Shown: one piece after another, positions 16,923 through 25,834 of the stretch
Position numbering within the stretch: position 1 is the stretch's first letter
Layout of the letters: each line of letters begins with the position of its first letter
The notes under the pieces: generated by a model
The model's input: the letters and a program-made list of their open reading frames with translations, nothing else
Database searches by the model: none
What the model was told of the DNA's origin: nothing
Position numbers and translations under genes: made by a program
DNA from: Nocardia sp. NBC_01730
GTDB lineage: Bacteria > Actinomycetota > Actinomycetes > Mycobacteriales > Mycobacteriaceae
NCBI RefSeq assembly: GCF_035920445.1
Contig: NZ_CP109162.1
Location: 992,001 to 1,056,000, forward strand
DNA length: 64,000 bases
Reading direction: 5' to 3'

Positions 16923-17762
16923 TCAGCGCACGCGGACATCCAGCAGCAAATCGAGCAGGAGGCGGGCGAATTCGGTGGGTGCGTCAGTGAATCCACTGTG
17001 CCCGCCGGGGAACTCGGTCAGCGGGATGTTCAAGTGCGCGGCGATCGTCTCGGCCGGACGGTAGGGGAGTCTGCCTTTGCTTTCCCGGCCCGCTCCGAGG
17101 GCAAGGCGGTCGGAGAGCGGCGCCAAAGCCGCCAGGTCGGGCTGGTGTGAGGTGACTGTGCGCAATTCGTGTGCCATGGTGCGCGGCGCGTTGGCGTGCA
17201 GACGTCCGATCATCTCCGCCGCGCGCTGCGGGAGCTCGGCGGGATCAGGCATGGCGTTCATCCCTCCACCGATGCCCTCGAGGAAGCGTGCGCCCGCGGC
17301 GGCGAGGCCTTCGGCCATGAAGAGTTCGTATACCTCGTCGACGAACGCTTTGTGTGTGGCGGCGTCGGGCAGCACCGCAAAGCAGGGCGGCTCATGCGCG
17401 ACGACCGACCGCAACCGGTGTGGGTGCCGTGCGAGCAAATCCAGCGCGACCACCGCGCCGCCGCTTCCACCGAAGACGTAAGCGTCTTCGCCTGCGGGCG
17501 TGAGGTGTTCGAGTAGGCGGAAGGCGTCGTCGCTTTGTACCTCGACCTGCATGTCGGCTGGTGCGTCCTGGTCGAGCACGCTACGGGAGTAGCCGCGCGG
17601 GTCGAGGGTGACGACGGTGAAATGCTCGGCGAGCGGGTCGGTGATGGGATCGAAAACGGCCGCGTCGCCCCCGCTGCCAGGAAGCAGCAGCAGAACCGGC
17701 CCGCTGCCGCGCACCTCGAAGTAGAGGGTGGCCCCGGGGACTTTCAAGGTGTCGGATCTCAT
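16923..17762 (-). CDS. Alpha/beta hydrolase
   Basis: About 279 residues, start at MRSDTLKVPGATLYFEVRG, where the fold begins. The oxyanion region is LLLPGSGGDAAVFDP and the nucleophile elbow is FGGSGGAV (Gly-x-Ser-x-Gly, around residue 100). The His lies in FPGGHSGFTDAP near the C-terminus. The substrate is unknown; carboxylester or lactone hydrolysis is usual for the family. The ATG overlaps the TetR stop (ATGA), so the gene is cotranscribed with and probably controlled by that regulator. Confidence 0.9.
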   Translation of the reverse strand: MRSDTLKVPGATLYFEVRGSGPVLLLLPGSGGDAAVFDPITDPLAEHFTVVTLDPRGYSRSVLDQDAPADMQVEVQSDDAFRLLEHLTPAGEDAYVFGGSGGAVVALDLLARHPHRLRSVVAHEPPCFAVLPDAATHKAFVDEVYELFMAEGLAAAGARFLEGIGGGMNAMPDPAELPQRAAEMIGRLHANAPRTMAHELRTVTSHQPDLAALAPLSDRLALGAGRESKGRLPYRPAETIAAHLNIPLTEFPGGHSGFTDAPTEFARLLLDLLLDVRVR

Positions 17763-18349
17763 GATGACTGCTCCTGGTGCCGGGATGGCCACTGCTCGAG
17801 TGCGATGTGCAGGGCGTCGATGATGCGTTCCCAGGAGGCGGCGGTATCGCGGGAATGGCTGAAGCCGCCGGTCGCCTCCAGGGTGGCGTAGCCGTGAAAG
17901 GTGCTGCGCAGCAACCGGACCGCGTCGGTGAGGTCGGGTTCGGCCAAGCTGTAGGCGCGCAGCATGCCATAGGTGAGTTCGATGCCGCGCAGCGCGCCGG
18001 GCGAAGCCTTGGCCACTTCGGCGCTGACCGGCAGCTGCGTTGCGGCGTATCGGCCGGGATAGCGCAGCGCGTACTCACGCCAGGCGTGCGCGAACGCGCC
18101 GAGCGCGTCGCGTCCCGCCCGGCCCGCGACCGCCGCCGCGATCAGGTCGGCCTTCTCGGCGGCGGCCGTCATGGCCACTCTGGCCCGCAGTTCCTGGAGG
18201 TTCTTGATGTGCGAGTAGAGGCTCGCGTCCTTGACGCCGAACTGTCTGGCCAGCGCCGACATGGTGATGTTGTCGATACCGACCTCGTCGGCGAGATCTG
18301 CCGCGGCCAGCGTGATCCGCTCAGCGGTCAGCCCGGCTCGTACCATCAT
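17759..18349 (-). CDS. TetR-family transcriptional regulator
   Basis: A 196-residue repressor. The helix-turn-helix is ITMSALARQFGVKDASLYSHI (around residues 28-47; given in part) and the C-terminal ligand domain includes LRSTFHGYATLEATGGF, typical of TetR proteins with a WHG-type domain. GGAGG eight bases upstream supports ATG 18349. It is coupled by a 4-bp overlap to the hydrolase downstream, so the pair likely forms an autoregulated unit responding to the hydrolase substrate. The palindromic sequence just upstream is its probable operator. Confidence 0.9.
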   Translation of the reverse strand: MMVRAGLTAERITLAAADLADEVGIDNITMSALARQFGVKDASLYSHIKNLQELRARVAMTAAAEKADLIAAAVAGRAGRDALGAFAHAWREYALRYPGRYAATQLPVSAEVAKASPGALRGIELTYGMLRAYSLAEPDLTDAVRLLRSTFHGYATLEATGGFSHSRDTAASWERIIDALHIALEQWPSRHQEQSS

Positions 18350-18365
18350 CCGCGCGACCTCCTCT

Positions 18366-18405
18366 AAACTAGGGCAGATCGTATTTATCCTAGTACTCCT
18401 AGTTT
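18366..18405. promoter_or_regulatory. Candidate TetR operator
   Basis: AAACTAGG (18366-18373) is inverted as CCTAGT (18389-18394) and CCTAGTTT (18398-18405), a set of overlapping half-sites in an AT-rich stretch 16 bases upstream of the TetR start. The AT content contrasts with the surroundings, as expected for a promoter. Confidence 0.55.
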
Positions 18406-19068
18406 TTGCAAGGGAAGCTATCCGTCATTTTCGGCAAGGTTGCGGATCGGGTGGCCTCTGACCACGAGGCTGGCTATGCTGGGCCACTGTTCACGCGCAA
18501 GCTGAATCTGGATCTGATCCGCGAGCACTACGACAACCTGCTCAGGTTGGCCGGGTCGCTGAAGTTCGGGCACGCGACAGCGTCGCTGCTGGTCGGCAAG
18601 CTGTGCGCGTCCGGGCGGCAGAACGCGCTCGCGGCCGCGCTCAAGGAATACGGGGCGCTGCGCCGAAGCATCTACGCCGCCCGCTATCTGTCCGACCCGG
18701 ACTATCGGCGCAAGATCTCACGCCAGCTCAACGAGGGCGAATCCATCCACGCACTCAAACGCGATCTCATCTACGCCCACGAGGGAGCCCTCCGGGCCCG
18801 CCATCTGAAAGCCCAGACCGAACAAGCCTGGTGCCTGACGTTGGCCACCAACGCGGTCATCGCCGGGGCCACAGAGTATTACGGCCTGGCCGTAGAGCAG
18901 ATGCGCCGGGCCGGGCGGCGAATCGACGACGAGGTACTCGCGCACATCTCGCCCGCGCACCGCGAGAGCATCTTCTTCAGCGCGATCGAGGTCGACATCG
19001 ACGCCGAACTCGCCCAACTCGGCCCGACCGGATACCGGCCGTTGCGCGTCCGCGACACCTTGTTCTGA
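18406..19068 (+). pseudogene. Tn3-family transposase, C-terminal remnant (copy A)
   Basis: From about 18471 the frame reads ARKLNLDLIREHYDNLLRL-type sequence (here FTRKLNLDLI), then SLKFGHATASLLVGKL, ALKEYGALRRSIYAARYL, VEQMRRAGRRIDDEVLAHIS and DIDAELAQLGPTGYRPLRVR, ending DTLF. This is the last 200 or so residues of an actinobacterial Tn3 TnpA. The first 20 codons of the frame are unrelated and come from the TetR promoter region. The N-terminal 750 or so residues, including part of the catalytic triad, are missing. A longer, close copy lies at 25835-27588 and a short one at 21897-22322. Confidence 0.88.
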
Positions 19069-19106
19069 CCGCACGCATGCCGGTTCGGCCTGAGTCCATC
19101 CCCGTC

Positions 19107-19145
19107 GCTGTGATCCCCGGTCGGCTCTCGACCGGGGATCACAGC
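19107..19145. terminator. 17-bp perfect hairpin downstream of the aldo-keto reductase
   Basis: GCTGTGATCCCCGGTCG and CGACCGGGGATCACAGC form a perfect 17-bp stem with a five-base loop, 20 bases past the aldo-keto reductase stop. There is no long T-run, but actinobacterial terminators often lack one. Confidence 0.7.
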
Positions 19146-19164
19146 GAGGTGAGGTCCGGATCGG

Positions 19165-20151
19165 TCAGTGGTCGATACTCGCCATGTTCGCTTCGTCGTG
19201 GCGGGCCCCGATCGCTGGTGTGAGCCGGTCCAGGCGCGCGAGTTGGTCGGTGGTGAGCACGACGGCGTCGGCGGCGGTGTTCTCCTCGACGCGAGCGACG
19301 CGGCGGGTGCCGGGGATGGGCGCGATGTCGCTGCCCTGGGCCAGCAGCCAGGCGAGTGCGACCTGCGCGGAGGTGGCGCCGACCTCGTCTCCGACTGCCC
19401 GAACCTCGTCGACCAGGCGCAGATTCTCGTCGAATGCCTCCCCGATGAACCGGGGATTGGTCTTACGCCAGTCGTCGTCAGGGATGTCGGCAGGCGAGCG
19501 GAGCTGACCGGTGAGGAAGCCGTGGCCCAGCGGGGAGTAGGGCACGAACCCGATACCGAGGCCGCGCAACAGCGGCAGCAGCTCGTCCTCGGGGTCTCGG
19601 GTCCACAGCGAGTACTCGGTCTGCAACGCCGCCAGCGGGTGCACCGCGTGGGCGCGCCGGATGGTCTCCGGCGAGGCTTCCGAGAGCCCGATGTGCAGGA
19701 CCTTGCCTTCGGCGACCAGTTCGGCCAGCGCGCCCACGGTCTCCTCGATCGGTGTGCCGGGGTCGACTCTATGCTGGTAATAGAGGTCGATCCGGTCCGT
19801 GCCCAGCCGCCGCAGCGACCCTTCGACCGCGGCCTTCACATTCGCGGCGCTGCTATCGATACTGCGGGGCCCGGTGCCCGCCACCGGATGCGAGAGCAGG
19901 CCGAACTTCGTGGCGACGACAACCTCGTCGCGCCGCCCGGCGATCGCGCGGCCGACGATCTCCTCGCTGTGGAAGGGGCCGTAGATCTCGGCGGTGTCGA
20001 TGTGGGTGACACCCAGCTCCAGCGCACGGTGGATGGTGCGGATCGACTCGTCGTCGTCCAACCCTCCGCCAGAGGTGTAGGTGCCAGCCATGGTCATGGC
20101 ACCCAGGCCGATACGGGACACCTCCAGAGTACCGAGAAAAGCAGGCTTCAT
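19165..20151 (-). CDS. Aldo/keto reductase
   Basis: A 328-residue TIM-barrel NADPH reductase. The catalytic tetrad is visible: Asp and Tyr in [18 protein letters not shown], Lys in VVVATKFGL, and His in [17 protein letters not shown]. The C-terminal NADPH loop is [16 protein letters not shown]. Members reduce aldehydes and ketones. The divergent XRE-type regulator gene starts 194 bases away and probably controls it. It resembles the aldo-keto reductase of the lipid cluster at 48113, sharing [20 protein letters not shown] and SLWTRD, but is a separate gene. Confidence 0.93.
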   Translation of the reverse strand: MKPAFLGTLEVSRIGLGAMTMAGTYTSGGGLDDDESIRTIHRALELGVTHIDTAEIYGPFHSEEIVGRAIAGRRDEVVVATKFGLLSHPVAGTGPRSIDSSAANVKAAVEGSLRRLGTDRIDLYYQHRVDPGTPIEETVGALAELVAEGKVLHIGLSEASPETIRRAHAVHPLAALQTEYSLWTRDPEDELLPLLRGLGIGFVPYSPLGHGFLTGQLRSPADIPDDDWRKTNPRFIGEAFDENLRLVDEVRAVGDEVGATSAQVALAWLLAQGSDIAPIPGTRRVARVEENTAADAVVLTTDQLARLDRLTPAIGARHDEANMASIDH

Positions 20152-20344
20152 CGAATAACTCCTTCGTCGGTTCGTCGATGGTGATCACAGGGATGGCCGG
20201 GACGGCCCGCCGGGCGCGGCATCACTGCCGCGGTGCTTCCCTGACTTCAGACAACACCGTGTCCCGGGAACAAGACAGGGTCTGGCGAGAGGGGTGCTCA
20301 CGGTGTCCCTCTTACCCGGCCTACCTGCATCTACGCTCGACACC

Positions 20345-21247
20345 ATGGACGAGAACGAGGAAGCGCGCACAGCGGTCCGCGAATTCCTCAGCAGCCGCCG
20401 TGACCGGGTCTCACCTGGCGACGCGGGCCTGCCCTCGACCGGGACCCGGCGCCGTGTGAAGGGCCTGCGGCGCGAAGAGGTAGCCCTGCTGGCCGGGATC
20501 AGCCCCGAGTACTACATCCGCCTCGAACGAGGCCGGGCCACAGGCCCCTCGCCGGGCGTCGTGGAATCCATCGCCGCGGTGCTGCAACTCGACGACGACG
20601 AACGCGCCCACCTCGACCGGCTGCTCACCGCACTGACCCCCGAAGCCCGCAAGCGTCGCAAACCAGCGATCACCGCCACGATCAGCCCCGGAATCCGGGT
20701 ACTGCTGGACTCGATCAACCACCTGCCCGCTGTCGTGTTCAACAGCCGCCTCGACCTCCTCGCCGCCAACGATCTCGGACGGGCCCTCTACGCACCGCTG
20801 CTCGACACCGACGGCCCGGTGAACACAGCGCGCTTCATGTTCCTCGACGAGCACGCGGCCCGAGGCCTGTTTCCCGAGTGGGAGCGTATCGCCGCTGACA
20901 CAGTGTCGATCCTGCGCATCGAGGCCGGTCGGCACCCCGACGACCCGGAGCTGGTCGCCCTCATCGGTCAGCTGTCCACCCGCAGCCACGCATTCCGCAC
21001 CCGCTGGGCCGCCAACGACGTGAAAACACACCGCGCAGGCACCAAGGCCTTTCAGCATCCCCTGATCGGAAGGCTCACCCTGCCGTTCGAGAACCTCACC
21101 ATCGACACCGCGGCGGATCAGGTTATGACCGTGTTCACCCCGCAGCCGGGCTCACCCGAACACGACGCGATCCGCCTGCTCGCCAGCTGGAACGCCCACA
21201 CCTCGGATCAGACGGAGACCGAAAGAAAGTCTCCGGATAGGTCGTAG
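20345..21247 (+). CDS. XRE-family regulator with MmyB-like ligand domain
   Basis: About 300 residues from MDENEEARTAVREFLSSRRD. The helix-turn-helix covers residues about 38-62 (LRREEVALLAGISPEYYIRLERG; given in part), followed by the MmyB-type C-terminal domain (VFNSRLDLLAANDLGRALYA, ADTVSILRIEAGRHPDDPEL and TKAFQHPLIGRLTLPFENL). Such proteins regulate adjacent reductase genes and may bind fatty acids in a PAS-like domain. It is divergent from the aldo-keto reductase. An upstream GTG at 20294 would add 17 residues outside the usual domain, so the ATG is preferred. Confidence 0.9.
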   Translation: MDENEEARTAVREFLSSRRDRVSPGDAGLPSTGTRRRVKGLRREEVALLAGISPEYYIRLERGRATGPSPGVVESIAAVLQLDDDERAHLDRLLTALTPEARKRRKPAITATISPGIRVLLDSINHLPAVVFNSRLDLLAANDLGRALYAPLLDTDGPVNTARFMFLDEHAARGLFPEWERIAADTVSILRIEAGRHPDDPELVALIGQLSTRSHAFRTRWAANDVKTHRAGTKAFQHPLIGRLTLPFENLTIDTAADQVMTVFTPQPGSPEHDAIRLLASWNAHTSDQTETERKSPDRS

Positions 21248-21249
21248 CA

Positions 21250-21370
21250 GGTGTTCCGTAAGCCGATCGGCCAACGGAACATCCCACCCGACCAGCTCCC
21301 GCCCTGATCACGGGTGTTCCGTAAGACTGTTCCGGGCACCGTCCCGGTGAACCCCCGCTATAAGGAACAA
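21250..21370. promoter_or_regulatory. Candidate resolvase (res) site
   Basis: GGTGTTCCGTAAG occurs directly repeated at 21250 and 21313. An inverted ACGGAACAT lies at 21274 and partial copies TGTTCCGG (about 21328) and GGAACA (about 21364) follow, all immediately upstream of the resolvase gene. The multiple spaced half-sites resemble the three-subsite res of Tn3 elements. Confidence 0.55.
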
Positions 21371-21378
21371 TCGAACGG

Positions 21379-21774
21379 GTGATCGAACCCTTCCGCGTCG
21401 GATACGTGCGCTGCTCCACGGACGAACAAGACGTCGAGATCCAAATCGACCAACTGATCGTCCTCGGCGTCCCTCGCGAGCGGATCTTCGTCGACAAAGG
21501 ATTCTCCGGCACCACCCGCATGAACCGCACCGGCCTTGACAACGCCCTCACCGCGGTCCCCTCCGCGGCCACCGCTGTCACCGACCGGCAAGTGGTGCTG
21601 ACCACGACGAAGTTCGACCGGTTCGCACGCAACATGGCCGAAGCCGGGGAGATCCTGACCGGGCTACGCGAGCGGGATGTGCTGTTCGGTCTCGGCAACC
21701 AGATCTACGACGAGTACAGCGTCGGACGCTCCACCATCCACCGCATCATCAGCGGCCCCCCGCCGCGCGTGTAG
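21379..21774 (+). pseudogene. Tn3-type serine resolvase with internal deletion
   Basis: GTG start; 131 residues. The N-terminal catalytic part is present (VGYVRCSTDEQD with the Ser, KFDRFARNMAEAGEIL). After LFGLGNQIYD the sequence jumps to EYSVGRSTIHRIIS, the C-terminal HTH, leaving out the 55-60 residues that hold the long E-helix and dimer interface. The deletion is in frame and the C-terminal HTH reads cleanly, so it may be expressed but cannot form a normal synaptic tetramer. The Tn3-type terminal repeat lies 47 bases downstream. Confidence 0.82.
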
Positions 21775-21820
21775 CCCCCATCAATTCGGAACCGGCAACC
21801 CGTCATCACTGCTGGTCAAG

Positions 21821-21859
21821 CCATTGTCGTTGTTTCCACGCGGTTACTACCGGAACCCC
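21821..21859 (-). repeat. Tn3-family terminal inverted repeat (copy 1)
   Basis: On the minus strand the sequence starts GGGGTTCCGGTAGTAACCGC and continues through GAAACAACGACAATGG. A closely related copy is at 31440-31478. The GGGG start and about 38-bp length are typical of Tn3-family ends. Confidence 0.82.
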
Positions 21860-21896
21860 TAATTGTTGAGGTCGGGGCTGCGGATCTGGGTGGTGA

Positions 21897-22322
21897 GTGT
21901 TCGGCTTGACTGCCGATGATGTTGACCGGCACGGCTGGAGGTTGGGGTTCGTGGCGACGCTGGTGTTCGCGGATGAGGAGTTGGAGTGTCTGCGGGAGCT
22001 GAAGGAACTGGACGAGTTCCTGCTGGCGCGGGAGATGGAGCACGACTCGCCGACGCTGCTGTTCCGGCTCGCGCGCGAGTACCTGATCTCGGCGCGGGTG
22101 ATCCGGCCCAGTCCTGACACGCTGGTGCGCCGGGTCGCGCACGCACATCCGGTGGAGCAGATGCGCCGCGAGGGCCGCCGCATCGATGACGACGTGCTGG
22201 CACATATCTCCCCGGCGCAGAGCGAAAACATCAACCTCTTCGGCGCGATCGAGGTCGACATCGACGCCGAGCTCGCCCTGCTCGGGTACCGGCCGCTCCG
22301 CGTCCGCGACACCCTCTTCTGA
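21897..22322 (+). pseudogene. Tn3-family transposase with large internal deletion (copy B)
   Basis: The first 85 residues (LVFADEELECLRELKELDEF, LLAREMEHDSPTLLFRLARE, YLISARVIRPSPDTLVRRV) belong to the N-terminal region of a Tn3 TnpA. They are fused in frame to its extreme C-terminus (VEQMRREGRRIDDDVLAHIS, ENINLFGAIEVDIDAEL and RPLRVRDTLF). About 800 residues including the catalytic core are missing. The deletion kept the frame open. Confidence 0.82.
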
Positions 22323-22410
22323 CCCTGACCCCAGTGCTCCGGCCGCGTCTCATCTACGTCCTGTAAGTAGCCGATGAGCGAGCGGTAGGTCGCCGGGTAG
22401 ATCCTGCGTG

Positions 22411-22848
22411 TCAGCGCTCTCGCTCCAGCTGGGCGAGCCGGGTGAGGGCGGGCAGCGCGGCGGCGAGTGCCCGACGGTGGGCGGGGCTCAACTCGGCGAC
22501 CATCGGAACCAGGTACCGGACCCGGTCCTCGTGGCGGGTTTGCCGCACCTGCCGGGCTGCCTCGGTGAGGTGCACGATCACGGCCCGTCCATCGCCAGGG
22601 TCGCGGCGGCGCAGCACCAGCCCGTCGCGCTCCAAGCGCGCGATGAGTTGAGTGATGCCCGGCTGGGTCAGCTGCTCGGTCTCGGTCAGATCGGTCAGCC
22701 GCGCGGGGCCCCGGTGAGCCAGGGTGTCGAGCACCGACAGCGTGGTGAACGGCAGCTTCTCCTGTACCGGGATGCGGATGTAGACGCGGTTGAAGTCCTC
22801 TATCGCCGCGGCGAAGGCGTCCACGTCGAAATCGTCGATGTCGTCCAC
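22411..22848 (-). CDS. MarR-family transcriptional regulator
   Basis: A 145-residue winged-helix protein. The recognition region is QLTQPGITQLIARLERDGLV (residues about 57-77) and the wing is RRRDPGDGRAVIVHLTEAA. It is divergent from the epoxide hydrolase gene, and the 85-bp AT-rich gap holds a palindrome that may be its operator. It is not closely similar to the MarR at 14.6 kb. Confidence 0.9.
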   Translation of the reverse strand: MDDIDDFDVDAFAAAIEDFNRVYIRIPVQEKLPFTTLSVLDTLAHRGPARLTDLTETEQLTQPGITQLIARLERDGLVLRRRDPGDGRAVIVHLTEAARQVRQTRHEDRVRYLVPMVAELSPAHRRALAAALPALTRLAQLERER

Positions 22849-22880
22849 GCGAGCAACTATATCCGGAACTTATAAAAATT

Positions 22881-22892
22881 GCTTAAATAAGC
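22881..22892. promoter_or_regulatory. AT-rich palindrome in the MarR/epoxide hydrolase gap
   Basis: GCTTA and TAAGC flank two A residues. Imperfect ACTTAT copies lie on both sides (AACTTATAAAA and CTACTTATGTATAG). The low GC content of this 60-bp stretch marks the shared promoter; MarR binding is inference. Confidence 0.45.
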
Positions 22893-22933
22893 TACTTATG
22901 TATAGTCGGACACCAAACGGCGCAGGAGGCCAG

Positions 22934-24175
22934 ATGAGCGACAGAACCCACAATGCCCGACCGTTCCCCTTGACGCCGAAGAAGATTCACGTCCCCGACA
23001 GCGTGCTCACCGACCTGCGGCAGCGTCTGGATCTGACCCGCCTGCCCGACGATGTCGGCAATGAAGACTGGTATTACGGCGTGCCTCGCGGCTATCTCCA
23101 GGAGCTCGTGGACTACTGGCGCAGCGGATACGACTGGCGCGCAGCCGAAGCCGAGATCAACACCTATCATCATTTTAAGGTCGAAATCGACCGTGTGCCA
23201 GTGCATTTCATGCGCAGGCCCGGCGTCGGGCCGGATCCGACGCCGCTGATTCTGACACATGGCTGGCCCTGGACGTTCTGGCACTGGTCCAAGGTCGCCG
23301 ACTTGCTGGCGGATCCGGGGGCGCACGGCGGTGATCCGGCCGAGGCGTTCGATGTGATCGTGCCTTCGTTTCCCGGCTTCGGGTTCTCCAGCCCGCTGGC
23401 GAACCGCCCGGATGTGAACTTCTGGAAGGTCGCCGACCTGTGGCACACGCTCATGACCGATGTTCTGGGCTACGAGAAATACGGTGCCGCCGGCTGCGAC
23501 GTGGGCGCGCTGGTCACCGCGCAGCTCGGCCACAAGTACGCCGACGAGTTGTATGCCATCCACATCGGATCCGGACTGAAACTCACCCTGTTCAACGGCG
23601 ATCGTGCCTGGGACTTCAGCGGCGGACTGCCGATTCCCGACAGCCTGCCCGCCGAGGTACGCGCACGAATCGTGGAGCTGGACAAGCGTTTCGCCGTCCA
23701 CCTGGCCGCACACCTCCTCGCCCCCAGCACCCTCGCCCACGCCCTGTCCGATTCCCCGGCGGGCATGCTGGCATGGATCCTGGAACGTTGGTTCAAATGG
23801 AGCGACAACGGCGGCGACATCGAAACCGTGTTCAGCAGAGACGATCTCCTCACGCACGCCACGATCTACTGGGCCACCAACACCATCGGCACCTCGATAC
23901 GCCTCTACGCAAACCACAACCGCTACCCCTGGACGCCTTCCCACGACCGTCTCCCGGTCGTGCAGGCCCCCACCGGCATCACCTTCGTTGGCTACGAGAA
24001 CCCACCCGGCATCAGCACCGCCCAACGCGTCGAACACTTTCGCGCCAGCGACCGCGCCCAGTGGTACAACCACGTCAATCTGACCGTCCACGACCACGGC
24101 GGCCACTTCATTCCCTGGGAAATCCCCGACCAATGGACCGGTGACCTACGCCGAACCTTCCGGGGACGGCGCTGA
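22934..24175 (+). CDS. Epoxide hydrolase (EHN-domain type)
   Basis: A 413-residue protein from MSDRTHNARPFPLT, with AGGAGG five bases upstream. The N-terminal epoxide hydrolase domain spans residues about 10-115 (IHVPDSVLTDLRQRLDLTRL, YHHFKVEIDRVPVHFM). The alpha/beta hydrolase part shows the oxyanion motif THGWPWTFWHWSK, the nucleophile Asp in GAAGCDVGAL, and the His in HDHGGHFIPWE. Family members open epoxides to diols. Regulation by the divergent MarR protein is likely. The gene is intact and free of neighbours in the same direction. Confidence 0.92.
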   Translation: MSDRTHNARPFPLTPKKIHVPDSVLTDLRQRLDLTRLPDDVGNEDWYYGVPRGYLQELVDYWRSGYDWRAAEAEINTYHHFKVEIDRVPVHFMRRPGVGPDPTPLILTHGWPWTFWHWSKVADLLADPGAHGGDPAEAFDVIVPSFPGFGFSSPLANRPDVNFWKVADLWHTLMTDVLGYEKYGAAGCDVGALVTAQLGHKYADELYAIHIGSGLKLTLFNGDRAWDFSGGLPIPDSLPAEVRARIVELDKRFAVHLAAHLLAPSTLAHALSDSPAGMLAWILERWFKWSDNGGDIETVFSRDDLLTHATIYWATNTIGTSIRLYANHNRYPWTPSHDRLPVVQAPTGITFVGYENPPGISTAQRVEHFRASDRAQWYNHVNLTVHDHGGHFIPWEIPDQWTGDLRRTFRGRR

Positions 24176-24632
24176 CACGCACCAACTCAGCACCAGGCGA
24201 ATACCCGCTTATACCGCATATCGCGCGTTCGGCAGCTTGGCCCGAGCGGATCTCTTTGCCCGGGATAATGGGCTGTTATCCGGTAGATCGCAGCCGGAGC
24301 GGTGCCGATGCCGGCGGAATAGCGTCGTCAGACGGGTTGGTCGATCCGAAGGAAGGCGCGTATCGCACTGGTGACGAAAGTCGTCAATGGCGGTGTTTGC
24401 GAGGGGCGGGGTGGCCGAAGTACGGATGTCGAGGAGTCCTTGGTCGGCGATTCGACAGAGACATTCGCCATGAGTACATGGCAGCTCTGGGCGGCACCAC
24501 CTGGCAACGGCACTCTCGTCTGCTGGAAGACGTGCGGAAACCTGGCTGATTGTACTATGGCGGCCGAGCCGTCATATCGGGTCGCTCATCCGGTGCGCAT
24601 GGCGGGTGTCAGTGAACGGGTAGGGGCGGTGC
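24176..24632. other. No recognisable gene
   Basis: Frames of up to 98 codons occur, but their composition is not protein-like and none is recognised. Presumably promoter sequence for the next gene. Confidence 0.4.
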
Positions 24633-25640
24633 ATGGGGTCTCGAGCACACTACGTACTCGTACGTAACGGCTCCTGGGAGCTGTATTACTCGCAGTGGGG
24701 TGCGGAGGGCCTCGCCCTCGATCTGGCGCCTGGGCCGGTGAGCGCGACGCACTTCATCGAGGAGCAGGTCCGGCGCGACAGATGGATGGACGACGTCTGG
24801 TGTGAGGGCGTCGCCCTGGTCGACCACGACAAGCGGGTGTTGCTCTTCCAGGCTTCGATGTACGAGCAGGACTTCGTGCAGCGCGCTTGCTTCTTCCGCG
24901 TGCTGCTGCGGACGTGGCCGGGTTGGCAGGTGCGGTGGGATAGTGGGCTGCGCGAGGTGCGCGCGTATGTCGGCGATCCCGCGATGGAGCCAGCGGACAC
25001 CAACGACGATCATGTCGCGTCCGTGTTCCCTGACCCCGGCAAACCCATCGATGAGTACATGCCCATAGACTCGCTGGAGGATCTCTACGCGGACGTGAAG
25101 ATCATCACTGTCGAGGACGACAACGGGGTAGCCGCGTACGCCGTCCGGCACGGCTTCCTCTGCCACCTGCTCGACCTAGGCCCCGCCCTGACCGGACGGC
25201 TCTTCCGGAGACTCGAGGAGCAGCACCTGCCCGTCGTTCCCGAGGGCGGCCTACACATCGACACGGTGCAGCGACGGATCTCGGGCTGGACGCTGCCGAT
25301 CTGGCACCCGAGTACAGAGGAGATCACCGCCCGCTGGCCCGGCTGGACCTGGACCTCCTGGGAGGACCGCTTCTGGGAGCAGGCTCGTGCCGCCCGCGGC
25401 GCTCTCATCTTCCCGGAGTCGGACCTTCGCCGCGGCTACGCGTGGCTGCACGCGGCCGTGCAGGAGCACCCGCACGACAACCCGGCCGCGTACCTGCGCG
25501 CCAGGGTCGACGAGCTGCGCTCCGAGGGCAACGAGGTGTTGTACACCGGCCCCGGAGCCCTCGCGCACACCGCCCCGGGTCCGGACCCTGCCGAACACGC
25601 TCGCCTGAGCGCCGTACTGGCCGAACTCGCTGCCGAATGA
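24633..25640 (+). CDS. Hypothetical protein
   Basis: A 335-residue soluble protein rich in Trp, Asp and Glu, with no signal peptide or membrane helix. It begins MGSRAHYVLVRNGSWELYYS and contains DRWMDDVWCEGVALVDHDKR, FFRVLLRTWPGWQVRWDSGL and a repeated WPGW motif (also ARWPGWTWTSWEDRFW). The two WPGW segments around residues 91 and 231 suggest an internal duplication. I do not recognise the family and no partner gene is adjacent. Codon use is typical of the chromosome, unlike the relics around it. Confidence 0.72.
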   Translation: MGSRAHYVLVRNGSWELYYSQWGAEGLALDLAPGPVSATHFIEEQVRRDRWMDDVWCEGVALVDHDKRVLLFQASMYEQDFVQRACFFRVLLRTWPGWQVRWDSGLREVRAYVGDPAMEPADTNDDHVASVFPDPGKPIDEYMPIDSLEDLYADVKIITVEDDNGVAAYAVRHGFLCHLLDLGPALTGRLFRRLEEQHLPVVPEGGLHIDTVQRRISGWTLPIWHPSTEEITARWPGWTWTSWEDRFWEQARAARGALIFPESDLRRGYAWLHAAVQEHPHDNPAAYLRARVDELRSEGNEVLYTGPGALAHTAPGPDPAEHARLSAVLAELAAE

Positions 25641-25834
25641 CCGCCGTCCCCGCAGCCGGACACCTACTACCCGCCCGCGAGCTCAAAGGCGCAGTGCATT
25701 GCGGCATTTCAAGCATGGTCTCAGCCCTATACCAGCGCTGTTCGTCGGCAGGGCGCCGCGAACCCTTCAACCAACCACATCAACATCACCGCAAGTCACG
25801 GCTATATCCGACCGAAACTTCGTCGGTGCTACCG

